A DNA stretch of 64,000 nucleotides from Phymorhynchus buccinoides (taxonomy: Eukaryota > Mollusca > Gastropoda > Neogastropoda > Raphitomidae): assembly GCA_017654935.2 (NCBI GenBank), contig CM065689.1:60916600-60980599 (forward strand), written 5' to 3'. Positions 33,495 through 45,600 of this stretch are shown piece after piece; position 1 is the first letter of the stretch; each line of letters opens with the position of its first letter. A program made the position numbers and the translations under genes. Under the pieces are notes generated by a model. That model saw nothing but the letters and a program-made list of their open reading frames with translations, was not told the DNA's origin and searched no databases.

Positions 33495-33633
33495 TCATTT
33501 TAGTCATTTTCGGTGAATGCCTAAAAAAAAAAAGGCATTTCCGAAAATGGCCGATCAAAACGGTCATTCTCGGAAATGCCTGAAATTTTTAGGCAATGTC
33601 GTGAATGCCTGAATTCCGCGTTTGACTGTAACA
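33495..33633. mobile_element. Solo Ginger-like terminal repeat (block R copy 2)
   Basis: Equivalent of 10110-10248; ends CTGTAACA at 33633. Confidence 0.5.
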
Positions 33634-34550
33634 TATACACACTACGAAGAAGCTTCTCACTTGCAATGATGAGATTGTAACTGTATGATGCTGTGTGTGT
33701 TTCAAAAGACAATTTATTTTCTGAAAATGTGTGAAAGAATTTGAACACTACAAGAAGCTTTTTTGTAACAAATGCGAATGCAAGAGGGTTAATGCACCTC
33801 AATATGTTTTGAATAAACTTCAGGGTACTGATTGCAAGGCTGACAAAATTGCTCTTGGAGTTCCCACACATACATCTAAACTTAGGGACATATACTGCTC
33901 ACAAAAATTAGGGGATATTGACTTTGCAATATCACCATGGGTTCAATGACCAGACCATAAGTTTCATGTAATGTGCAAATGATAGTTCAGCCTTATTTGG
34001 CTGTACAATCAAAGACAAAAATCAATTAAAAAATGTCACGTGACTGCCAGAGCCGATAAACATCAGTGGATTGTGTTATTCGAAATCACGAAACAACTTT
34101 ACACAGTTGGCAGATAGTTGGGCCACTGTTTGCTGCCAGGCATTCAAGGCAATACTTTCTTATGCTCTGGAACAGTCTCCTGGAGACTTTTCTGGAGGAT
34201 TAATGTTTTCCCCGGCGTCCCCAGATCCTCTTACGACCGCTACAATGGTGCAAACTGAACTTGAAGAATGTTGGCATGGGCAGATTTTAACCTCCAAAAT
34301 GACAATTCGCGTCTCCACTGAGCACATTTTGTGCAAGATTGTAATCTGGTGTTACATTATTGTTCAGTATATGTGTGGTTAAAGCATTATGCGTGTGATA
34401 GCAAAAGGGCGACTCAACTTTGAACCTCTTTAGGGGGCAGCTATCAGGCTGAACATAGATAAATGTTGCATGCTTTTTCGAGACTGTTTTAAACAAATGA
34501 ATTCGAAATCACAGCAAGGGTATTTATTGCAGCTACCAGTTTCGCCTTTA

Positions 34551-35754
34551 GTTCACATTTGAATGCTGAACAAGGCGTTTGGTTGCTGTCTTGTACGGTA
34601 TCAGGACAAGTACCCCCCCTGGACAACTACCCCCCTAGGACATCTACCCCCTGGACAAGTACCCCCCACACATTATTTTTTAAACATTATTGTTAAAGAA
34701 ATTGTCTATGTGATAACAAAATTAAAACCATGCGGTCGACATACTTACACTGACATACACCACAAAAAAGCCCAAAAATCTTCATACAAAAATAAGTGAT
34801 AGTATCTATACAATATGATACACATGATGTGTTTGTTACATACTGGTTCATACTGACGATCATCATTGAGCACACGAGCATTAGGCCTACTCTCGATGCA
34901 AAACATGTACACATGCGCACACACACTGACACAAAACAGAAAAAAAGGTGTAAAAAGGTCGAGGACATTTGAGAGAGGGAATAAACACACAGTCACATCA
35001 ACTGATGAAGCATTCTGGGTATATAATTGCCTTGTATATAGAAATTAGTCCATGAAATGTAAAATAAAATATAATATACAAAGTTTTAAAAAGTCATTTT
35101 TTTATTACACTATTTATGTTTTCAGGGGGGTACTTGTCCGATGGGTAGATGTCCTAGGGGGGTACTTGTCCAGGGGGTGACTGTTCGGGGGTACTTGTCC
35201 GGCATGGGTAGATGTCCTAGGGGGAAGTAGTTGTCCAGGGGGTGACTTGTCCGGGGGGGGGGGTACTTGTCCAGGTCGGGTAGTTGTCCTAGGGGGGTAG
35301 TTGTCCAGGGGGTGACTGTCCGGGGGTACTTGTCCGGGGGGTAGTTGTCCTAGGGGGTAGTTGTCCAGGGGGTGACTGTCCAGGGGGTATTTGTCTGGGG
35401 GGTACTTGTCTGGGGGGTACTTGTCCTAGAACCGTCTTGCACAGGTGAAATCATTACATATGGTTAGGCTAATAGTGAATAAAACTGGGACGAAAGGAAA
35501 TTGAAGTAAATATAAAGCTTTTAGGGTTTATTCGAGCTTATTGTGAATTAGTTGAGAAAGTGTGGCATCAATGCATGGAATAGTAGAGATCGGGAAGATT
35601 AATTTATGAAATGAAAAGATGATGCATATATAAAGAAATGGCATGAAACTGATGGCTTCTGTGTTGCTTTATGTTATGATTTTATTCATGTGTTATACTT
35701 AGAAATAAAGAGTTCACATTTGAATGCTGAACAAGGCGTTTGGTTGCTGTCTTG
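34551..35754. mobile_element. Insert with direct repeats and minisatellite arms (block R copy 2)
   Basis: Equivalent of 11159-12337. The right-arm minisatellite (35126-35430) has a different mix and number of TACTTGTCC / TAGTTGTCC units than copy 1, as expected for alleles of a minisatellite. Confidence 0.5.
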
Positions 35755-35759
35755 CACAG

Positions 35760-35894
35760 GTTAAAAGATCACCTTCACATTCACGAACTCCAGGCCTTCC
35801 CAGAGCATACAAGATCCCCCTGGCCATTTTCAACCACATGCCTCGCTATGCCTTGCAGGGAACCGTGGTCCAACACATGTTCAACTGTTTATGA
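35760..35894 (+). CDS. Possible terminal exon of unknown protein (block R copy 2)
   Basis: Same 44-codon frame as 12343-12477, after the same acceptor-like CTTGCACAG. Unassigned and weak. Confidence 0.25.
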   Translation, partial: VKRSPSHSRTPGLPRAYKIPLAIFNHMPRYALQGTVVQHMFNCL

Positions 35895-36036
35895 CTATTG
35901 TTGTGACTTTTTGGACTTGTACCCATTGATATCCGTCTTCTCTGTCAATCACGTGATGTTTCGAAAATTAATTTTAGTCTTCGGACTTTATGTTCAAGGA
36001 ATAACATACTTTTGTTTTCAAATTGAATAGAACTTA

Positions 36037-36900
36037 TAATTTCGTTATGGAACCCTTGGTGATCTTAAAAAACACAATATCCCCTACTTTTGTGAGCAGG
36101 ATATTACGAAATGGGAGTTCTAACTCTCACAGAACTCCGAAAAACTTCTGCTTCAAAATTTGTTTTGAAGAGTTTTTCACAAAATAATTTTTGCTCAGAA
36201 GAGGTATGTCTAAAATCTGAAAAAGAATTTGAAGACGTGCACAACATATTCAATCCACAAAATCTATTTATTCGTTTTCCTCCGATCTTCTAAGAGATAT
36301 ATAAAAACATAGATAAAAGTAACATTGCTAAAAAACCCACATTTTCTCCCATTCCAAAATGGGAGCAATCAAAAGTTATTTTTGATATTGATCACACTCA
36401 TTTATCTAAAAAAAGATTCTCTCAATATTTTGAGCATGTCTGTGTACACGCACTTAAAAAATAACTACAATCATCATTTAAAGACATTCACAGATGTTTC
36501 AGTGTTAGATGTTAATAACATGGGTGCAGCTTTCACTATTCCGAGCTTAAAAGTAGAAAAGTTGTTCTATCTTGGTAAAAAGTTGTTTGTATATATAGCG
36601 CTGAATTACTTGCTATGCTTAAGTCTTTGGATTTCATTTTAAGTTTTCCTATAAATAACAGCCAAATCTTAATATGTGTTGATTCTAAAGCAGCATTGTA
36701 TGTTATTAAGTCTCCCAATTAATGTATACGACTGGACATGATAATTGAAATTAATCATATCACACACCTTCTTTCCATGAAAGGCACTACCGTTACCTTT
36801 TGTTGGGTGTCTTCCCATTGTGGAATATATGCAAACGAACGGGTAGACCAAGCTGCAAAAAAGAGCTAAAAATACTAACGACGCAGTATCAATTAATGTT
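36037..36900 (+). pseudogene. RNase H fragment (block R copy 2)
   Basis: Equivalent of 12620-13480, with ICVDSKAALYVIK and FCWVSSHCGIYANERVDQAAKK. Broken by stops and frameshifts. Its 3' end and (GAA)n tail run to about 37560, followed by (AC)n at 37571-37687. Confidence 0.8.
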
Positions 36901-37571
36901 CATTTTAGATCTGACAGAATGTTTCTCAATAATAAACCAAACATCTCATGAAAATGTCAAAACTGTATTGATGAACTCAGACGTTCAATATTATAATAAC
37001 TGTATTAAATCTAATGATAGATATAACGAGATATCATTATACAAACGTGTTATTTTCTCGTCAAGGGAGATTGAAAGTCTAATCCATAGATTTCGTTTGA
37101 ATTAATGTAAAACAAAATATTGTCATACTGTTAAATATATTGACGGTTCGACACCATTGTCTCTAACCTGTATACTAAGCAATTATTATATTCTTGATTC
37201 AGTTTGTAAATGTTTATTGACGGTTTTACTGATGGATCGACACCATTGTCTCTAACGTGTATACAAAGCAATTATTCTGTTCTTGATTCAGTTTGTAAAT
37301 GTTTATTAAGTAGTTCATTTAGCATTTATCTTTAGCATTGTTCTTTGTTTGGTTATAGTCTTTAAGTGTAAGTTTTGTTTTTTTATTGGGGTGAGGGTGT
37401 CATGATTAGGCCTGCATTACTATATCTATTACTTACTGTAATTCTTACACTCACACACTTAGACACAGCCACTTACACTCACCATACCAACATCACAATA
37501 TAATATTGTCTGAATCACTTATAGTGGAAGGACGTTAAACTGAAGAAGAAGAAGAAGAAAACAATAACAAC

Positions 37572-37691
<120 letters not shown>

Positions 37692-38192
37692 GCACGCACG
37701 CGTACACAAATATACACATTCTTGCAAGACAAAATCCCACATAGACTGCACAGTGTATTTTCGACAAAAACAAGTTACCATTCCCACAAACTTTATACTC
37801 TCTGTTTAGGGTATTTTCATATATTTTTGTAGGGCCTACGTATTCTACGTGTATGCAAAATATAAAATTAAAATTTGAAAGATGTCTTTTACGAAATCAA
37901 TCAGAAAACAAAGAGCCCAACTCACTATTCCATGTCAGATTTCTAGAAGTGAATTTGTTTTCCGAATGTCAAACTTCAATTGACTGAAAAATCAAACTAG
38001 AACTGGTCTTCAAAATGTTTTATATGTATTCATTACAAAATTTAGCTCCGTGTTGTGAAGGCAAACTTTTAATATATGCAAACTTTCTATTTTGTCTGGT
38101 TTTCTCAATACAAGCACGGTAACAAATATGCATAAATTACAAATATTCAAACAAAATACAAATTTGAACAATTGAAAATGAAGAAAGAACTA

Positions 38193-39825
38193 CACTACTC
38201 ACAAAAAGTTAAGGATCACTATGAGAAAACAGGTGCGCAATAAACTCCGTTCGCTCCTGTTATTTATTTCTCAGTCAAGCCAAATTGTTATGAATTCTTG
38301 TTCAGCTGTAAGTGGGCGATGTTGTGTTAGTGGAAACATTGCACGTGATTCTCTATTACTGAGCTTGGCAGCAAAAGAAAAAGCGGAAACTTGCGAAAAA
38401 GGACCTTGTTTTGGATCGTTCTGCATGAACACATTGCACAAGCCAGATGGAAAAACCATTATGCACGTGCAAGCACTACTGTTTATGTGTGAGATGCTGT
38501 CTCTTGCTTGGCTTTATAAGAAGACATACCACCAGTATTAGGCCTGATTTGACAATGCCTCCACGACGAAAATTGAGCGAGTTGGATAGGGGACGAGCTG
38601 TTGCATGGTTCCAAGATGGTGTTCCCAAGCGAGAAGTGGCCAGGCGACTTCAGGTGTCCATCTCGGTCATTGTCAGACTGATTCAACGCTTCACAGCCAC
38701 TGGGAGGGTCCATGAAAGACGCAGATCTGGTCGACCGAAGAAGACAACTCCACGTGAAGATCGTCTCATTGAACGACAAGCCCTGCAGACAAGAACAGCC
38801 TCTTCCAGCATCATTCGAAGGCAGCTGAGGGTGGCTACTAACATCAACATCAGCCAGCAGACCATACGGAACCGCCTTCATGGGTTTAACCTCCGTTCTC
38901 GTCGCCCAGCTGTACGGCCACGCTTAACTCCAGCCCATAGGGCAGCACGCCGCGCCTTCTGCAGACGTCACGTGAGGTGGACACGTCAGCAATGGTCCCA
39001 GGTCCTGTTCAGTGATGAATCACGCTTCACCCTGAACCACAACGACGGCCGACTGAGGGTCTGGAGGCGCCCAGGGGAACGCTTTATTGACGCCACTGTC
39101 CAAGAAAAGGTGGCCTTTGGTGGAGGTTCTGTAATGGTCTGGGGGGCCTTCAGCCTTCACCACAGAACACCCTTGTATCATGTACAGGGTAACCTGACTG
39201 GCCTCCGATACCGGGATGAGATCCTTCGACCGCTGGCTGTGCCTACACTGCAGCAGATGGGACCGCCGGCTGTCTACCAGGATGACAACGCTCGCCCCCA
39301 CAGGGCAAGGGTGGTCAACGACTTCCTGCAGCAGTCTGGAGTCAACAGAATGGAGTGGCCAGCATGCAGTCCCGATCTCAACCCGATTGAGAACCTCTGG
39401 GATGAGCTGGATCGCAAAGTGAGGAGCAACCACCCCCCTCCCAGGGATGCCCAGCACCTCTACCAGATGCTGCAGGCTGAGTGGCAGGCGCTTCCACAGA
39501 GGATCTTCACCACCCTGGTCAACTCCATGAGGACTCGCTGCGTCGAGTGCCAGAACAGCCATGGCGGATACACGCATTACTGAACTTTTGGGAGCATCAG
39601 AATGCCCTGTCTTGTGATTTCAATGACTTTGGGAAATCAAATTTCGATACGTACCCACTTTGATCAAATGTACAGACCAAACGATTGCTCGAAATTGAAG
39701 GCAATTGTGTATCGTTATCACTAAAGCATTGAATTAAATGTTGGCCAAAATTCAACGCATTGGCTTTCTTATTTGGAAAGTTATGAATTAGTTTGCAAGT
39801 GATCCTTAACTTTTTGTGGATAGCT
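38193..39825 (+). mobile_element. Complete Tc1-type transposon (block R copy 2)
   Basis: 1633 bp between TA dinucleotides at 38191-38192 and 39826-39827. The inverted repeat CACAAAAAGTTAAGGATCACT is at 38201-38221 and, reversed, AGTGATCCTTAACTTTTTGTG at 39799-39818 (the outermost bases of the two ends differ slightly). With both ends and an open transposase this copy has all visible parts of an autonomous element. Confidence 0.92.
38555..39583 (+). CDS. Tc1-type transposase, full length (block R copy 2)
   Basis: 342 residues, apparently identical to the protein at 15134-16162: GRPKK hinge at 59-63, catalytic D154, D244 and E279 (DD34E). Here the gene sits inside an element with both inverted repeats, so unlike the other copy it could mobilise itself. 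Activity is unproven. No introns and no defects are seen. Confidence 0.95.
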   Translation: MPPRRKLSELDRGRAVAWFQDGVPKREVARRLQVSISVIVRLIQRFTATGRVHERRRSGRPKKTTPREDRLIERQALQTRTASSSIIRRQLRVATNINISQQTIRNRLHGFNLRSRRPAVRPRLTPAHRAARRAFCRRHVRWTRQQWSQVLFSDESRFTLNHNDGRLRVWRRPGERFIDATVQEKVAFGGGSVMVWGAFSLHHRTPLYHVQGNLTGLRYRDEILRPLAVPTLQQMGPPAVYQDDNARPHRARVVNDFLQQSGVNRMEWPACSPDLNPIENLWDELDRKVRSNHPPPRDAQHLYQMLQAEWQALPQRIFTTLVNSMRTRCVECQNSHGGYTHY

Positions 39826-39961
39826 TATATAAATTAACAGGAAGAGAGATTGGGCGTAGTTGTATCAATACCGTACCTTGATGTTGATAACATATACACA
39901 CAAGCATGAATGTAGTTTGATTTCTCTTATCAATTGCTTTATTTCTCCTCTTTATGGATAT

Positions 39962-40188
39962 TCACAGCTTTCTGACTACAACCCTGGAAATCAGGTAGTC
40001 ACTCCTGTACGTCTCCGGGTCCTTGGACATCACCAGGGAGTGGAACCTTCCGTACAGCTCCTCCACAATGGCCGATTTCTGCCGTTCACTGCGTGTCTCT
40101 GACAGACTGCTGTAGAACGTGGTCCTGGACCACACCTCCGTGGATGTCTTCATCCAGTCAGCGAAGAAAGCTCTTCCCTTCTCTGTGT
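39962..40188 (-). CDS. Terminal coding exon, methyltransferase-like protein (- strand, block R copy 2)
   Basis: Same 227-nt exon as 16426-16652, with the same acceptor, TGA stop and trailing AATAAA (39938-39943). The protein is identical as far as I can read. If block R is a duplicated contig end, this is the other allele of that exon, not a third gene. Confidence 0.6.
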
Positions 40189-41472
40189 CTGTAAGGAGAA
40201 CAGGAAACTGAGATATAGTTAATCTTCTATGACAATATCAGCACATTATCTAAAGACCACAATGCGCTTCATACATGCTAAATTTGAGGGGAATGTGATA
40301 CGTTTTGGAATGTAGATAACTGAGAAAGTGTACGCTTATGGTCAGTCTACATTTCGAGGTATCCTTCCTAATCACATATACACTTGGTCATCCTTTCAAA
40401 GCAAACGGTTATGGCGTCAGACCAGGTCGATCCGCTTTAACTTTGCAGAAGATAATAAGATACAGTCACAATGGATTAAATTGGAGAAATAAGTGGGAGG
40501 GAGACCAATTGAAGCTTGACAAATAAAAACAATGATGATGAGGAAATTGAAGCTTGTTTTCTTGAAGAATGTCCAGCTTGGTTGCAGTTGTGTGGGCACT
40601 TGCGTTGGTATGATGGAGTAGATTACCTTAGATACCAGTGCACGTATGGCACGTCCAAAGCGCCTTTGGGTAAACAGGCGTTTATATTTTAATCTGCAAT
40701 GGTGTCTCCTCCCTCTAGAAGGGACCTGAGGCCATATAACAATCAGTAGACAAGAAACATTGCGAGTATTTCTTTAGTTGGAGTTTTCAATGATCTGTTT
40801 CCTGCAAAGTTTTGCTAAAGAGGTATCATCTTAAAATATCCAAACGATGATTTATTACTTTGGTTCTGGATCACACTGATCCAGATATGTCATTATCAGT
40901 CACAATGTCCCAGATGCCAGATGACGTCCATTCACAAACAATGAACCCCACCCCTCCTCCAACCTTCAGTAAGCTGATGGGGCAATCAACTGTCATAACA
41001 GTTCTGAAGATCCAGGTATGATATTTTATCAAGGCTTCCCAAAACAAATGCCTACTGTGTTCTCTATCTCGTCAGCACTTATTAAAAAATCATTTCAATT
41101 AGAGAGTTCACAATGCTATGGCTTTGACAGTTACAACCACCCCTTCACAACTGTAACGGTCATTCTCTTCCAACATCTGTTAAATAAAGTGGAAACCCTT
41201 GAGCCAATTGTGGACTGTTGTTTCCAATAGATAAAAGTCTTAAAAACAATTTGCCAACGTGTGATATGTTTGTTTTAATGTCTTTTCTTGGCCTTATAGC
41301 GCACCTTATGCATACATGTACATGTGTCGGTATATGAAATTAACTGCTGCAACTATGAAGAGTACCTTTTAAAGTGCTCATGCTAATGCTAAAACGTTCC
41401 TGTACCAAGCAAACGTGTGTTGAATTACAAAGACCTACTTTGATGCAAGTGCATGAGCGCGCTTGTGCGGTG

Positions 41473-41473
<1 letters not shown>

Positions 41474-41565
<92 letters not shown>

Positions 41566-41714
41566 TGTGTGTGTGTGTACGCGTGCGTGTACGCGTGTGT
41601 GTTTGTGCGTATGTGTGTGTGTGCGCGTGTGCGCGGGGGGTGTTTTTTGGATGCGTGTGCGCGTATATGATTGTGTGTGTGTGCATGCGTGCGTGCATGT
41701 GCGTGTGCGTGTGC

Positions 41715-41747
<33 letters not shown>
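41474..41747. repeat. (GT)n/(GC)-mixed microsatellite (block R copy 2)
   Basis: Equivalent of 17940-18210, with length and interruption differences. Confidence 0.95.
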
Positions 41748-42296
41748 GCAGCCGGCTGGAAAGGTGAATTGATATGCTATTTAAAATAGAGGTTTTGTCT
41801 CGCAAGTGTCAAGCGTCTTTGGTGAAATATTGGTTGATCTATATTGATAATTAAGTTGTGCTGAGATGTGATAATTTATCGTTGGCTCACCCTACAGGTT
41901 CTCTGTTAACTTGTGGCTGGTTGTTTCTGCAGAGTTTTACATTCACGTTTTTGTGAGCGTGCTCGAATGTTTTCCTATATGAAATTTTCTCTCCACGTTT
42001 CTGTTTTTCATTTTCTTCTTTCCAAAAGCCCTCCATTGTTCATCCCCTTAGTTTTCTGTTGCAAGAGCATTATCTATTTCGTTTGCATTACTATTTGTTT
42101 GATTTGACTGATTATTTGTCACTGGTTGTCAAAGGTGTGTATGCATTAATTTGGCTAGTAAGCTCCATTATCTTATCACCTTCTTGTGTTGGGTATAATT
42201 AGTTGTAAACTAGTTGCCAGTGGATCTTATTGCTTATCCACTTTTTATTTTTACTGTGATCATTTTCAATTTGTGTTGTGTATGTATGAATGATTC

Positions 42297-42601
42297 ATGT
42301 TTGCTATGACCTCTACTTTAGATACTTGGCCCTCACAGGGGGGACTCCGTATTGGATACCTAAATATTAATAGCGCCAGAAATAAGACCGATGAAATAGC
42401 TACAATTTTACATAACAACGGTAATCATTTTCACTTATTTTGTATAGCTGAGTCCTGGTTAACTGATGCAATACCTGATTCCCATATGTCCATGCCTAAC
42501 TATGACATGATTCGTTTAGATCCCATGGCACCCCGTTCAACTGGCTTACTTTTATACTGCATACGTTCCCTAACGCTCAAAAGAAAACCTCACCTAGAAA
42601 A
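42297..42601 (+). pseudogene. Endonuclease N-terminal part (block R copy 2)
   Basis: Equivalent of 18762-19066 (GLRIGYLNINSARNKTDEI, CIAESWL). It is broken at the same base by the foldback element. Confidence 0.8.
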
Positions 42602-42609
42602 TCACAGCA

Positions 42610-45600
42610 GTAGTTTATACTCGGTAGATCGTCCCGCGTTGACCTTGGCGCGTGCTCAAGGTTGTATGCAAATGAGGTCTCAAGGACGAAGGTGACTGAC
42701 ATTAAAATGTCATAGTGACCCGCAAGGTCATGAACCTGTCCCTGGCTTGTTGTTTTCCCTCTCCTGTCTGCGCGCAAGAGGGAGTTCCTCCGGTGATACG
42801 CAAGCGGTATTGATTGACCTTTGCAGGAAGTTTTTGGGGTTTTTAATGGAACACCCATGGTTGTATTACTACTTTTTTGTTGTTGTTGTTGTTGCTCGCA
42901 CCACTGTTGATATTATAAATGTAGATAGAAGATGAGGCGAGTGACCTTTTACCACCACCCGTAGTAAAGAAAGGTTGAATATATTATAGCCGGGAGAAGG
43001 GGAAAGACTTGGAAAGGGACAGGCATACAGACAGAAAGCAAAATAGAATCAATACTTTTTACACGCATACAAACACATACACACGCATGCAGACACAATC
43101 ACACATTTTATCAAGACAGAAAGACAGTCAAGGAATAAAACAAAAATAGACAATCAGTGGACTGAAGGTAAAGAAAGAAGAACATTCTGGTTTAAACTCA
43201 AACAAAAGTTGTTTTATTTATTATTTCCTTTTATTTGACTTTTGTTTGTTTGTATTAAAGAGATTTCTGTCAGCGTGATGATGATGATGATGATTGTTTT
43301 GCTTGCAATGACAAATACAACTATACATGTTTTGTTCAATTTGAGGATGACAATCAATTAAAAATGTTCTTTATGAAACTAGATGAGAATAGAGGTAAAG
43401 ATGATGATGAATGTTGCTGTTAAAAACAAATCACACAGTTGAAAGTGTTGGTTGATAGTGAACAAGTTATGATGATAGACACAAAAACACCAGGGTCTGT
43501 TTAAGCAACAACATTAAAACAGAGGGATAAACCTAAATCTCAGACACCTTATCTTGAAAACAGAGAACACATGTTTTGTTTTTTCAACCAACCTTGGCAC
43601 GCACTCAGGGTCGTATGCAAATGAGGTCAAGGTCGAAGGTGACTGACACGAAAAGGTTATAGTGACCCGCAAGGTCATGAACCTGTCCCTGGGTTGTTGT
43701 TTTTTCTTCCCATTCAGCGCAAGAGCGAGTTCCTCCGGTGATTGACCTTTGCAAGAAGGTATTGTTTATGGCAGACACTGGGTTTTATTACTGCTGAGTT
43801 GTTGTTGTTTTTTGTGTGTGTGTTTTTTGCTAGTGACACTGTATAAAAGAATGAAGATAGAAGATGAGGCGGGTGACCTTTTTACTACCACCTGTAGTTA
43901 AGAAAGGTTGGGTACATTATAGGGGAAGACATGGAAGGGAAGACAGACAGACGGAAATCAACATGATATCAATACTTATTACATGCATACAAACACTGAC
44001 ACACGCATGTGGACACAGTCTTTGACATAGGCACACACATCCTATCAAGAGAGAAGAGACAGAAAGACAGTCAAGGAATAAAACAAAAATAGACAGTCAG
44101 TGGAGTGAAGGTAGAGAAAGAAGAACATTCTAGTTCAGACTCAAACAAAGGTGGTTTTATTCTTTATTCACGTTTAGTTGACTTTTTTAAGGGGTCATTA
44201 AAGAGATTTCTGCCAGCATGATGATGATAATAAGGAGAATAATGAGGAAGAGGATTGCTTGTAGTTACAAACACATTTTTGTTTGGTTGTTTAATGCACT
44301 TTGAGGATGACTTTGTTTAAATTTTTTTTATCTTTGTTAAATTAGGTGAGAACATAGAGATGAAGATGTTGAATGTTGTTGCTGTCGCTTTAATTTACAC
44401 GTTTTTAAATTGTTGGTTGATAGCAAACAAGTTATGATGATAGACACGGAAACACCAGGGTCTGTTTAAGCAACATTGAAGGTGTCAGTATTGATTACCT
44501 CTCTTCCTACTAATAAGCTGACGGCTGTCAACGCGTCAGAATTTTCTACATCAGGCTCCTTACGCTTTATTGATTGTTTGGGAGAAGAAGAAGAACACTG
44601 TGTGCAACAACCTTTGAGTAGTAGTAGTAACGTTTTAGTTTACATAGCCTAAACTACTGAATGGTTGATGACAATGATGATGCTCTTGGCAATGTTATCT
44701 TTACATAGCTTAAAATACTATATGGATATTGCTGCTGCTGATGATGATGATGCTCTCGATAATGTCACCTTGACATAGCCTAAACTACCGAATGGATGAT
44801 GATTAGCAGTCTTTGAGTAGCAGTAGCGTTTTCGTTTACATAGCCTAAACTACTGAACGACTGCTGATGATGATATTGGTGATGTTACCTTTGCATAGCC
44901 TAAACTACTGAACGGCTGATGATAATGCGCAGCAGCCTTTGAGTCGCAGTCATGTTTTAGCTTACATAGCCTAAACTACTGAACCGCTGATGATGATGAT
45001 GCTCTTGGCGATGTTTCCTTAATATAACCTAATCTATTGAACAGATGATGATGATGATGATGTGCAGCAACCTTTAAGTAGTAGTGTTTTACTTTAAATA
45101 ACCTAAGCTACTGAACAGATTATGATGAAGCACAGCAACGTTTGAGTGTTAGTGTTTTAGTTTACATAGCCTAAGCTACTGTACTGATGATGTTGACATG
45201 CAGCAATCTTTGAGTGGTAGTAATGTTTTTGTTTACAAAGCCTAAACTACTGAACGACTGATGATGATGATACTCTTGGTAATGTTATTTTGACATAACC
45301 TAAGCTACTGAACGGATGATGACGATGCGCAGCAGCCTTTGAGTAGTAGTCGTGTTTCAATTCACATAGCCTAAACAACTGAATAGCGCGGGTGATGTTA
45401 ATGTGTAGCAGCGTTTTAGTTTTTATATAGCCTAAGCTACTGAACGGCTCGTGATGACAATGCTCTTGATGATGTCATCTTGACATAGCCCAAACTACTG
45501 AATGGATGATGATGATGATGTTCAACAACCTTTGAGTAGTAGCATTTTAGCTTACGTAGCCTAAACTACCAAACGGTCATCATCAACTGTTCAATAGTTT